The position numbers and the translations under genes were made by a program. A DNA stretch of 7,662 nt from SIG673 sp045658525. GTDB lineage: Bacteria; Bacillota; Clostridia; Oscillospirales; CAG-272. Numbering within the stretch: the stretch's first letter is position 1; the number at the start of each line of letters is the position of its first letter. A model generated the notes under the pieces. It was not told the origin of the DNA. It did not search any database and was given only the letters and a program-made list of their open reading frames with translations. The DNA lies in assembly GCA_045658525.1 (NCBI GenBank), contig JAZOVD010000021.1, positions 1-7,662 of the forward strand, read 5' to 3'. Positions 1 to 6,018 of the stretch are shown here, one piece after another.

Positions 1-1
1 G

Positions 2-556
2 ATATACTTACACCTTACGCTGATATTTCTTGCCGTATTTGTGCTTGGGCTGGTAGTACGTCTGCCGATGAAAAGAATAATCTTTTTGCGTTCCGTAAAA
101 AAGATATGCGGAAAAAAAGGCTATGGCTTTGAGGTAAGGCGAGCGCTCAGTTCAATGTTCATGCGCGGAGATGAGCCTGACTTGGTTATTACCAAGGACG
201 GAACGGAGTATAGAATATTCATACTCACAACGCGTTTTAAGAGAGTAAGATACCATTTCGAGACCCCCGAAAGCTTTACCGTGTATAAAAGACATCTGAC
301 CTTCGGCGGTCGGAAAAATGATAGGATAACCGTTTTTAACAGCTACGATATTTATGAAGTAAAGCGCTGTGAAAGAGATAATTTCGATATAAAAGAGGAC
401 GGAAACGCGGTAAATATACTGCTTCCGCTCCCTATGCCGAACGAGGTTACCTTCGTAAAGAAAAATCAGATATTCCGCCCTTGGGACGGAGATAAGGTAT
501 ACGGAAACGTATTATTTTACTCGGGCAAGGGACTAAGAGATATGCTTAACAAATAA
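2..556 (+). CDS. Membrane-anchored protein of unknown function (5'-truncated)
   Basis: I do not recognise this protein. The reading frame is open from base 2, so the true start lies left of the window. A GTG at 41 and an ATG at 68 are in frame, but neither has a ribosome binding site. The first visible residues form a hydrophobic stretch (about 20 residues, ending near VLGLVVRLP) followed at once by a very basic segment (KRIIFLRSVKKICGKK). That pattern fits a transmembrane helix whose C-terminal side is cytoplasmic. The remaining roughly 150 residues are mixed charged and aromatic, look rich in beta strands (for example DGTEYRIFILTT), and show no catalytic motif I can name. The stop at 554-556 is fused to the A-tract of a strong terminator, so this is the last gene of its transcription unit. 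The frame and stop are secure; the function is unknown. Confidence 0.8.
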   Translation: MYLHLTLIFLAVFVLGLVVRLPMKRIIFLRSVKKICGKKGYGFEVRRALSSMFMRGDEPDLVITKDGTEYRIFILTTRFKRVRYHFETPESFTVYKRHLTFGGRKNDRITVFNSYDIYEVKRCERDNFDIKEDGNAVNILLPLPMPNEVTFVKKNQIFRPWDGDKVYGNVLFYSGKGLRDMLNK

Positions 557-580
557 AAAACGCCCCTCGGGGCGTTTTTT
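555..580. terminator. Bidirectional intrinsic terminator between convergent genes
   Basis: Five G/C pairs (561-565 with 570-574) close a CTCG loop and are extended by six A-T pairs (555-560 with 575-580). The T-tract follows the stem on the plus strand and the A-tract precedes it, so the hairpin ends in a U-run when transcribed from either strand. It lies directly at the stop codon of the plus-strand gene and 9 bp past the stop of the minus-strand DUF1540 gene, and serves both. Confidence 0.93.
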
Positions 581-589
581 GTTTTGAAC

Positions 590-793
590 TTAGCTTCTCG
601 GCTCAAAAGAGGCACAGTCGGTGCACTGAATGACCGTGGGGTCCTCTTCGTGGGTTACTACCTGTATTTTGGAAAGAGAGCAGTAGTTTTCGTTTCCGCA
701 GTGATGGGCGCACTTCGACACGGTGCAGCCGATAGACTTGTTGGCGGTATCACAGCCGCTCTTGCTTCCGCAGGAATTTTTAAATTCGTTCAT
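590..793 (-). CDS. DUF1540 small cysteine-rich protein
   Basis: This is a 67-residue protein with eight cysteines (residues 8, 14, 23, 28, 32, 38, 57, 60). The block from residue 21 to 63 fits DUF1540, a family of small proteins common in Bacillota: C-x-V-x-x-C near the start, a middle C-x-L/A-x-x-I-x-V segment (CSLSKIQV), and a closing C-x-x-C-x-x-F (CTDCASF). Family proteins are probably metal-binding or redox-sensitive, but no molecular role is established. The ATG at 791-793 is the only usable start: the frame stays open upstream without another start codon. A GAAAGG sequence lies 14 nt upstream, which is longer than ideal. The gene is monocistronic, converges on the plus-strand gene to its left and shares its terminator. 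Family assignment is from the cysteine pattern; function is unknown. Confidence 0.85.
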   Translation of the reverse strand: MNEFKNSCGSKSGCDTANKSIGCTVSKCAHHCGNENYCSLSKIQVVTHEEDPTVIQCTDCASFEPRS

Positions 794-830
794 TAGTAGT
801 ACCGATACCTTTCGTTTTTTATTTGCTTTA

Positions 831-844
831 CGAAACCGTTTTCG
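831..844. promoter_or_regulatory. Possible LacI/CcpA-type operator dyad
   Basis: The 14-bp sequence CGAAACCGTTTTCG is a dyad matching at six of seven paired positions, with a central CG. This is the usual shape of LacI-family operators, and it matches most of the catabolite-responsive-element consensus (TGWAARCGYTWNCW). It lies between the divergent DUF1540 gene and the isomerase promoter, 65 bp upstream of that promoter's -35 box. Whether a regulator binds is inference from shape alone. Confidence 0.3.
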
Positions 845-909
845 GCTTCTTTAACAGTATTTCCGGATTTGTTTTTTATATGCGTTGATTTAAAATAAAA
901 ATATATCAC

Positions 910-938
910 TTGACAAAACGCGTTAGATTTGATAGAAT
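910..938 (+). promoter_or_regulatory. Sigma-A promoter of the isomerase/GH78 operon
   Basis: A perfect -35 box TTGACA (910-915) is followed after exactly 17 bp by TAGAAT (933-938), a five-of-six match to the -10 consensus. Transcription should start near 945, leaving a leader of about 47 nt before the ATG at 992. The spacer contains an 8-bp perfect palindrome AACGCGTT (917-924), where a bound repressor would block RNA polymerase; that part is inference. No upstream gene on the same strand could drive 992 instead, so this is the likely promoter for the run to its right. Confidence 0.85.
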
Positions 939-991
939 AAAAACGGATAGCAATGTGCTGTCTTAAACTTTAAAAAAGAAGGTATTTTGAG

Positions 992-1780
992 ATGAAAGTA
1001 GGAGTTCAGTTTTATACTCTGAGAGATTACTGTAAGGATCTTGATTCGTTCAAGGAAACGCTTAAAAAGGTAGCCGATATGGGATTTAGCACCGTTCAGA
1101 TATCGGGAACCTGCGCCTATGAGGCGGAGTGGCTCAGAGACGCGCTTAAAGAAACGGGTCTTACCTGTAACCTTACGCACTACAATTACGATAGGATCAT
1201 AAACGATACCGAGGCGGTGATCAACGAGCATAAGACGTTTGGCTGTAAGTATATAGGTATCGGAGCACTTCCGGGAGTATTTTCGTCCGAAAAGGAAAAG
1301 ATACCTCAGTACTGCGCGGATTTCGTTGAAAAGGCAAGACCTGCCGCTAAGAAAATGACTGACGCTGGCTGCTATTTTATGTACCATAACCACGCCGCAG
1401 AGTACGAAAATACCGTAAACGGCAAGAACTGTATGGAATATCTTTCCGATAACTTCGCCGCAGACGAAATGGGCTTTACGCTTGATACCTATTGGGTAAA
1501 GAAGGGCGGCTACGATCCCGTTGAGGAGATAAAGCGTCTTTCCGGCAGACTTCCTTGCGTGCATTTCAAGGATATGATGGTAGAGGCGGACGGAAACCGT
1601 CACTTTACTTGGTGCGGAAACGGTATAATAGACTTTTCTTCCGTAGGTCAGGCGTTAAAGGATGCGGGAACGGAGTACGCGTTTATCGAACAGGATCAGA
1701 CGTTTGCTTGCGAGCCCGATCCGTTCAAGTGTCTTTCCAACAGCAAGAAATACCTTGAATCAATAGGATTTGAGTTCTAA
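992..1780 (+). CDS. Sugar phosphate isomerase/epimerase-like TIM-barrel protein
   Basis: This 262-residue soluble protein belongs to the xylose-isomerase-like / AP-endonuclease-2 TIM-barrel superfamily, whose members isomerise or epimerise sugars and inositol derivatives using a divalent metal. The first strand reads KVGVQFYTLRD, typical of the family. The metal and substrate signatures are in the right order: YHNH at 131-134, LDTYW at 164-168 (D165), VHFKD at 190-194 (H191), and a C-terminal EQDQ at 233-236 (E233). Length is normal and there is no signal peptide, so it is cytoplasmic. The ATG has an AGAAGG site 9 nt upstream and directly follows the promoter leader. The GH78 gene starts 17 bp after its stop, so a role in processing the sugar released by that enzyme is plausible. 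The exact substrate cannot be read from sequence. The superfamily also includes C-glycoside deglycosidase catalytic subunits, but no small DUF6379-like partner is visible here. Confidence 0.9.
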   Translation: MKVGVQFYTLRDYCKDLDSFKETLKKVADMGFSTVQISGTCAYEAEWLRDALKETGLTCNLTHYNYDRIINDTEAVINEHKTFGCKYIGIGALPGVFSSEKEKIPQYCADFVEKARPAAKKMTDAGCYFMYHNHAAEYENTVNGKNCMEYLSDNFAADEMGFTLDTYWVKKGGYDPVEEIKRLSGRLPCVHFKDMMVEADGNRHFTWCGNGIIDFSSVGQALKDAGTEYAFIEQDQTFACEPDPFKCLSNSKKYLESIGFEF

Positions 1781-1797
1781 AACCGGAGGGCCATTTT

Positions 1798-3996
1798 ATG
1801 AAAGGCTATTGGATAAGACCCAATAAAACGTTTTTAGATAAAAATACGTCGTACCGCTTTGAAAAGACGGTAAGCGTATCTGAGAACGCGGATATAGAGC
1901 TTAACATAAGTGCCGATACGCGTTATAAATGCTATTTTAACGGAGAATATCTCTGCGAGGGTCCGTGTGTAGGCGATATGTGGACACGAAAATACGAGAC
2001 GGTAAAAGTACCAAAAAGTCTCGTAAAGGACGGGGAAAATCAGATCTCCGTGACCGTAGCGCATTACGTTGATAGCGGTTATGACAGCTGCATAAAGGGG
2101 AGATACCCCGCGCTTCTGGTATTTGGAACTGTTACGGAAGGCGACAAGCGCGAGGAGATAATAACCTCTGATAATTCAGGCTGGAAATGCTACTATGAAG
2201 CATCTAAGAGCTTTGAATTGCGTAAAGGCGTTTGCAGAGGACTTCCGCATAGCGAGAGCGTTTCGCTCGAAGCGGACGTTGAAATGGGCTTGGTAAACCT
2301 TTGCCCCAACCACTTAGAGCGGGGAAATTTCACTCCGTACGGTGTTCCGAGCGGTTATCTTATGGACAAAAGAAGCATACCGCTTATGGAGCTTTACCCT
2401 GCGGTCGATTTTACCGAGATAAGACGTGGAAAAACGTTTTGTGAGATAGATGCGGGCGTTTACACTACCGCTTATCCTAAGTTTACGTTTAAAGGTGAAA
2501 AGGGCGGAGAAATACGATTTATTTACGCCGAGTGTTACAGTGACCCCGCAAATTTCAGAATAAAGGGCAGACGCGACTGCTGCGAGGAGGGTAAGGAAAT
2601 ATCGGGATATTCCGATACGGTTACGCTCAGCGGTGAGACGCAGAGCTTCGAGCCGTTTACGTCGAGAGCTTACCGTTTCGTAAGAGTCGAATACCCCGAG
2701 GGAACGGAATTTAACGCCTCGGAGCAGAGCTACCGTCCGTATTTCTATCCGATCGAGGAAAAGGGATATTTCAAGACCTCCGACGAGGTGGTAAATAAGC
2801 TCTGGGATATATCCATAAATACGGTGAAATGCTGTACTCACGAAACGTTCGTTGACTGTCCTTATTACGAGCAGCAGCAGTACTGTATGGACAGCGCGCT
2901 TGAAATGATGTTTATGTTCAGGTTCACCGATGATTACGCTATGGGAAGAAAGTCTGTGTACGATCTTGCGTACTCGGTCAGACCGGACGGAATGATATGC
3001 GCGCATTATCCCGATAACGAGCCTCAGGTAATACCTACGTTCTCGCTTTTCTGGATACTTATGCTCAGGGATTACGTTACTTATTCGGGAGATATGAAAG
3101 CGGCGAGAGAGCTTATCTCGGTCGTTGACAGAGTGCTTTCGGGATTTGAAAACATACTTACCCCCGAGGGACTTGTAAACGTAACGAAATACTGGCACTA
3201 TACCGACTGGGTCGAGGGCTGGAACGCCGGAGTGCCGCCTATGGGCGATAAGAAGCCGCTTACCGTCAGCAGTATGATGTATGCCGCAGCGCTTGAAAGT
3301 GCCGCGACGTTAGCTTCCGATATGGGAAGAGACGGTCTTGCAAGTGAATACCTTGCGCGCAAGGAGAAAATGATAGCGGCGGTCAACAAGTACTGCTATG
3401 ATGAAAAGGAGCAGTTTTACGTTGACGTTCCGGGATATAATACCTATTCCGAGCATACGGCAGTATGGGCGGTGCTTTGCGGAGCGGTAACGGGAAAAGA
3501 AGCAGTCGGGCTTATGGAGAGAAGCTTTGCAAAGGACGTAAGCCGCGCGACCTTTTCGTTTAACTACTATATGTTCAGAGCGCTTGAAAAGACGGGACTT
3601 TATAAGAAATACGCGCCCAAGATATTTGACGGCTGGTACGAAATGTACGGCAAGGGCTGTACCGTTTGGTGCGAAAAGCCGGGCGAATGCAGAAGCGAAT
3701 GTCACGGTTGGAGCTCAGCTCCTCTGTACGAATATTCCGCTATGGTAATGGGCGTTCAGCCTCTTTCTAACGGCTTTGAGACTGTTATCATAAAGCCTGA
3801 CGTTGCGGTGTTTGAAAAGGTGGAAGGTGCTATCCCGACTCCGCTTGGAGAGATAAAGGTGCGCTGGGAAAATAAAGACGGTGTATCCGATCTCAGAATA
3901 GAGCTTCCGAAGGGAATTAAGGCTACGGTCGTTCTTCCCGACGGCGCGGTGGAAAATAACGTTACCGATAGCTTTGAAAAGAGAATAACTCTTTAA
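1798..3996 (+). CDS. Intracellular GH78 alpha-L-rhamnosidase-like glycoside hydrolase
   Basis: This 732-residue protein should hydrolyse terminal alpha-L-rhamnose from a glycoside, by inverting catalysis in an (alpha/alpha)6 barrel. Residues 1-110 are a beta-sandwich module with the aromatic/NGE pattern of GH78 accessory domains (YKCYFNGEYLCEGP). Residues 210-320 form a second beta domain ending in FTSRAYRFVRVEYPEG, which is typical just before the catalytic barrel. The barrel starts near 327. Its signature DCPYYEQQQYCMD gives D353, E358 and D365, the same spacing as the catalytic-site D567/E572/D579 of Bacillus BsRhaB. TVWCE (622-626) supplies the probable general base E626, followed by CHGWS (635-639). 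A small C-terminal beta domain follows from about 655. There is no signal peptide, and 22 cysteines are present, both fitting a cytoplasmic enzyme of an anaerobe. A GGAGGG site lies 7 nt before the ATG. The fold is well supported; rhamnose specificity is inferred from the family. Confidence 0.88.
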   Translation: MKGYWIRPNKTFLDKNTSYRFEKTVSVSENADIELNISADTRYKCYFNGEYLCEGPCVGDMWTRKYETVKVPKSLVKDGENQISVTVAHYVDSGYDSCIKGRYPALLVFGTVTEGDKREEIITSDNSGWKCYYEASKSFELRKGVCRGLPHSESVSLEADVEMGLVNLCPNHLERGNFTPYGVPSGYLMDKRSIPLMELYPAVDFTEIRRGKTFCEIDAGVYTTAYPKFTFKGEKGGEIRFIYAECYSDPANFRIKGRRDCCEEGKEISGYSDTVTLSGETQSFEPFTSRAYRFVRVEYPEGTEFNASEQSYRPYFYPIEEKGYFKTSDEVVNKLWDISINTVKCCTHETFVDCPYYEQQQYCMDSALEMMFMFRFTDDYAMGRKSVYDLAYSVRPDGMICAHYPDNEPQVIPTFSLFWILMLRDYVTYSGDMKAARELISVVDRVLSGFENILTPEGLVNVTKYWHYTDWVEGWNAGVPPMGDKKPLTVSSMMYAAALESAATLASDMGRDGLASEYLARKEKMIAAVNKYCYDEKEQFYVDVPGYNTYSEHTAVWAVLCGAVTGKEAVGLMERSFAKDVSRATFSFNYYMFRALEKTGLYKKYAPKIFDGWYEMYGKGCTVWCEKPGECRSECHGWSSAPLYEYSAMVMGVQPLSNGFETVIIKPDVAVFEKVEGAIPTPLGEIKVRWENKDGVSDLRIELPKGIKATVVLPDGAVENNVTDSFEKRITL

Positions 3997-4014
3997 GCAA
4001 ACGGTGAAAATACG

Positions 4015-4021
4015 AAAGGAG
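4015..4021 (+). promoter_or_regulatory. Shine-Dalgarno site that fixes a TTG start
   Basis: AAAGGAG lies 7 nt upstream of the TTG at 4029. There is no in-frame ATG nearby before the first membrane helix, and the TTG at 4024 is in another frame. This site therefore decides that the NfeD gene begins with TTG. Confidence 0.8.
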
Positions 4022-4028
4022 AATTGCA

Positions 4029-4532
4029 TTGGGAGAAATAATCAAGGCGATAGGTGGAAATATCGAGGTCATACACGTAATACTGTTCGCGCTTGGACTT
4101 ATCGCTATGGTGGCAGAGTTCTTTGAGCCCGGAATGGGTATATTCGGCGGCATTGGAATAGTCATAATGATAATAGATATTTTCGTTCTCGCTAAAACTT
4201 GGGAGCAAGGGTTCGTGCTTCTGGGAGGACTGGCGATAATAGTAATACTGTTTGTGCTCCTGCTGTTCGTGCTTACCTCGTACGGATTGCTTCCCAAGAA
4301 GCTTATACTTTCGGACTGCACGGATAATGACAGCGGTTACGTAGCCGCAGCAGAGCATAAGGTAGCCGTCGGTGATGAGGGCGTTACCGTAACGGAGCTG
4401 AGACCTGCGGGTAAAGCAAAGTTCGGTGACGTAGATGCGGACGTAGTCAGCGAGGGAAGCTTTCTTGACAGCGGTGTAAAGATAACGGTCATATCTGTGA
4501 CGGGAAACAGAATACTCGTCAAAAAAGCATAA
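4029..4532 (+). CDS. Short NfeD family membrane protein
   Basis: This is a 167-residue integral membrane protein of the NfeD family, the usual genetic partner of flotillin-type scaffolds. It begins with three hydrophobic segments, at about residues 14-31, 37-55 and 61-84, with the characteristic FFEPGMGIFGGIG turn between the first two. The soluble tail (about 115-166) is the NfeD OB-fold domain, with the hallmark run from ELRPAGKAKFG to DVVSEGSFLDSG and a closing NRILVKK. There is no ClpP-like serine protease domain, so this is the short form of the family, as next to floA in Bacillus subtilis (yqeZ-yqfA is the comparable locus, though YqeZ is longer). Translation starts at TTG. Its stop lies 17 bp before floA, and 32 bp separate it from the GH78 gene with no terminator. 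NfeD proteins are thought to stabilise or organise flotillin assemblies; the exact mechanism is not known. Confidence 0.92.
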   Translation: MGEIIKAIGGNIEVIHVILFALGLIAMVAEFFEPGMGIFGGIGIVIMIIDIFVLAKTWEQGFVLLGGLAIIVILFVLLLFVLTSYGLLPKKLILSDCTDNDSGYVAAAEHKVAVGDEGVTVTELRPAGKAKFGDVDADVVSEGSFLDSGVKITVISVTGNRILVKKA

Positions 4533-4549
4533 AATAAGGAGAATACGAT

Positions 4550-5569
4550 ATGTTTATGAATTTTCTTGCGTCGAGTCCTGCAAGCTATCTGCCTGCGGTA
4601 CTCATAATATTCGCGGTCATCATACTTCTTGCGCTGTTTTTCAGCTTTGTGCCGATCAAGCTTTGGATAAGCGCTCAGGCATCTAACGCTAAGGTCAGCA
4701 TACTTACGCTCGTGGGAATGAAACTACGCCGCGTAAAGCCGGAGAAGATAGTAAACCCGCTTATCCAGATAACCAAGGCGGGAATATCCATACCGATAAA
4801 TAAGCTTGAAGCTCACTACCTTGCGGGCGGTAACGTCGATAAGGTGGTAAAGTCGCTGGTCGCGGCACAGAGAGCTGAGATACCTCTTAACTTTGAAAGA
4901 GCGGCGGCGATAGACCTCGCGGGACGCGACGTTCTTGAAGCGGTACAGATGAGCGTTAACCCCAGAATCATCGAAACACCCGTAGTTGCCGCGATAGCAA
5001 AGGACGGAATAGAGCTCCGCGCAAAGGCGAGAGTAACGGTAAGAGCTAATATCGACCGCCTTGTCGGAGGTGCGGGCGAATCGACCATAATCGCGAGAGT
5101 AGGTGAGGGAGTCGTAACCACGATAGGCTCATCGGAAACCCATAAAGAGGTTCTTGAAAACCCCGATAAAATATCCCGTACAGTTCTTGATAAGGGACTT
5201 GAAGCGGGAACGGCGTTCGAGATACTCTCAATAGATATAGCGGACGTTGACGTCGGCAGAAACGTTGGCGCTCAGCTCCAGACAGAGCAGGCGGAGGCTG
5301 ATAAGCGCATAGCTCAGGCAAAGGCGGAGGAGCGTAAGGCTATGGCTATGGCGGCGGAGCAGGAGATGAAAGCCAAGGTGCAGGAAATGAGAGCGAAGGT
5401 CGTAGAGGCGGAGGCAGAGCTTCCGAGAGCTATGGCGGAGGCTTTCAGAAAAGGAAATCTTGGAATAATGGACTACTACAATATGCTCAACGTTCAGGCT
5501 GATACCGAGATGAGAAAGAGTATAGGACAGGTTGACGACGTAAAAGGTAAAGAACCCGCAAGTCGCTGA
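4550..5569 (+). CDS. floA: Flotillin-like protein FloA (SPFH family)
   Basis: This 339-residue protein is close in length to B. subtilis FloA (YqfA, 331 residues) and is recognisable end to end. Residues 14-38 are the single hydrophobic membrane segment (ending SFVPIKLW). The SPFH/band-7 domain follows to about 240, with family-typical stretches such as GMKLRRVKPEKIVNPLI, AHYLAGGNVDKVV, IDLAGRDVLEAVQMSVNP and DVDVGRNVGAQLQ. Residues 243-300 are a long Ala/Glu/Lys helix (QAEADKRIAQAKAEERKAMA and onward) that forms the oligomerising coiled coil. The conserved end GNLGIMDYYNMLNVQADTEMR is present. FloA forms large multimers on the inner leaflet that organise fluid membrane domains, affecting secretion, signalling and wall synthesis. 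An AAGGAG site sits 8 nt before the ATG; a second ATG two codons later is less well spaced. Its stop overlaps the SD of the next gene. Confident assignment. Confidence 0.97.
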   Translation: MFMNFLASSPASYLPAVLIIFAVIILLALFFSFVPIKLWISAQASNAKVSILTLVGMKLRRVKPEKIVNPLIQITKAGISIPINKLEAHYLAGGNVDKVVKSLVAAQRAEIPLNFERAAAIDLAGRDVLEAVQMSVNPRIIETPVVAAIAKDGIELRAKARVTVRANIDRLVGGAGESTIIARVGEGVVTTIGSSETHKEVLENPDKISRTVLDKGLEAGTAFEILSIDIADVDVGRNVGAQLQTEQAEADKRIAQAKAEERKAMAMAAEQEMKAKVQEMRAKVVEAEAELPRAMAEAFRKGNLGIMDYYNMLNVQADTEMRKSIGQVDDVKGKEPASR

Positions 5570-5576
5570 AAGGAGG
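5569..5576 (+). promoter_or_regulatory. Strong Shine-Dalgarno overlapping the floA stop, fixing a TTG start
   Basis: AAAGGAGG is a full match to the anti-SD and begins on the last base of the floA stop codon. It lies 8 nt before the TTG at 5585. The first in-frame ATG (5606) would be 29 nt away, so TTG is the better start. The overlap suggests translational coupling to floA. Confidence 0.82.
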
Positions 5577-5584
5577 CTTGAGCT

Positions 5585-5869
5585 TTGAATAGCGGTAACA
5601 ACAGAATGAATAAAAAAGAGCCTCAGCCGATATTTCCGCGAATGCCATCCGATGAGGAAATAAAACGGGAGATACGTCACGAGTTCGGGGACCGTTCCGC
5701 TATGCGTCCGAATATATTTGAGGAGGAGCGGGAAACGGAAGAAAATACGGAAAAGCCGGTTGCAAGATTTACGCAGGAGCAGCTCGCGGACGGCTTTCGT
5801 ATGAGTATAATACTCTCCCCACCTGTATCTAAGCAGCGTCAGAATGCTCAAAAATACCAAAAACGTTAG
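5585..5869 (+). CDS. Small hypothetical protein in the nfeD-floA operon
   Basis: I do not recognise this 94-residue protein. It is soluble and very polar. Residues 1-60 are rich in Lys, Arg, Glu and Pro (PSDEEIKREIRHEFGD, EEERETEEN), probably partly disordered or helical. Residues 62-86 are the most structured-looking part (FTQEQLADGFRMSIILSPPV), an amphipathic helix ending in a short hydrophobic patch and a double proline, followed by a basic tail (SKQRQNAQKYQKR). No transmembrane segment or cysteine is present. The gene has one of the best SD sequences in the window, overlapping the floA stop, which argues that it is a real translated gene and not spurious. Its position suggests a small cytoplasmic partner or adaptor of FloA, but that is inference from context only. 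No terminator is evident just after its stop. Confidence 0.78.
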   Translation: MNSGNNRMNKKEPQPIFPRMPSDEEIKREIRHEFGDRSAMRPNIFEEERETEENTEKPVARFTQEQLADGFRMSIILSPPVSKQRQNAQKYQKR

Positions 5870-5874
5870 TTGTA

Positions 5875-5906
5875 TTGCACAAAATCTTGTATTTCAAATT
5901 GTGCAA
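5875..5906. promoter_or_regulatory. 8-bp inverted repeat, possible operator
   Basis: TTGCACAA (5875-5882) and TTGTGCAA (5899-5906) are perfect inverted copies separated by 16 bp, a half-site distance of about two helical turns. Neither strand has a U-tract after the stem, so it is not an intrinsic terminator. A degenerate second set of half-sites, TCACAA (5938-5943) and TTGTGC (5968-5973), lies nearer the promoter of the solute-binding protein gene and overlaps it. A dimeric regulator bound here could control that promoter; this is inference. Confidence 0.4.
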
Positions 5907-5950
5907 AAGGCGAAAAATGGCGACGGAATTTCAAATTTCACAATCTTGTA
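5883..5950 (+). repeat. Duplicated sequence words upstream of the binding-protein promoter
   Basis: AATCTTGTA occurs at 5883-5891 and 5942-5950, and ATTTCAAATT at 5891-5900 and 5928-5937. The two words lie next to each other in the first copy and in swapped order in the second. They are AT-rich, so chance recurrence is possible, but together with the CACAA / TTGTGC half-sites they give the 149-bp gap a repeated architecture. Confidence 0.5.
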
Positions 5951-5960
5951 ACAAACAAGC

Positions 5961-5990
5961 TTGCCTTTTGTGCTAAAATACATGTATAAT
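5961..5990 (+). promoter_or_regulatory. Promoter of the solute-binding lipoprotein gene
   Basis: A perfect -10 box TATAAT lies at 5985-5990, with TTGCCT (5961-5966, four of six to consensus) 18 bp upstream as the -35. An overlapping alternative is TGCTAAAAT at 5971-5979, an extended -10 form (TGn plus a five-of-six box). Start sites near 5986 or 5997 would leave a short leader before the AAAGGAG at 6004-6010. The weak -35 suggests activator dependence, which is inference. Confidence 0.7.
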
Positions 5991-6018
5991 ACTATAAAAA
6001 TGCAAAGGAGAAAAGCTG

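Noticed and set aside
584..796. Plus-strand 70-codon open frame over the DUF1540 gene
   Set aside because: The minus-strand product has the conserved cysteine pattern and its own terminator; the plus-strand frame begins next to the terminator hairpin with no ribosome binding site.
2314..3198. 294-codon minus-strand open frame opposite the GH78 gene
   Set aside because: Same codon-register effect of avoided TTA, CTA and TCA codons in the sense gene; there is no start signal or recognisable product. The frame at 923-1603 opposite the isomerase gene is explained in the same way.
3974..4002. Possible internal promoter before nfeD starting with TTGAAA
   Set aside because: No -10-like box occurs 16-18 bp downstream of this -35-like hexamer.
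5875..5906. Inverted repeat considered as a terminator of the floA operon
   Set aside because: The stem has 8 mostly A/T pairs, a 16-nt loop, and no T-run after it on either strand.
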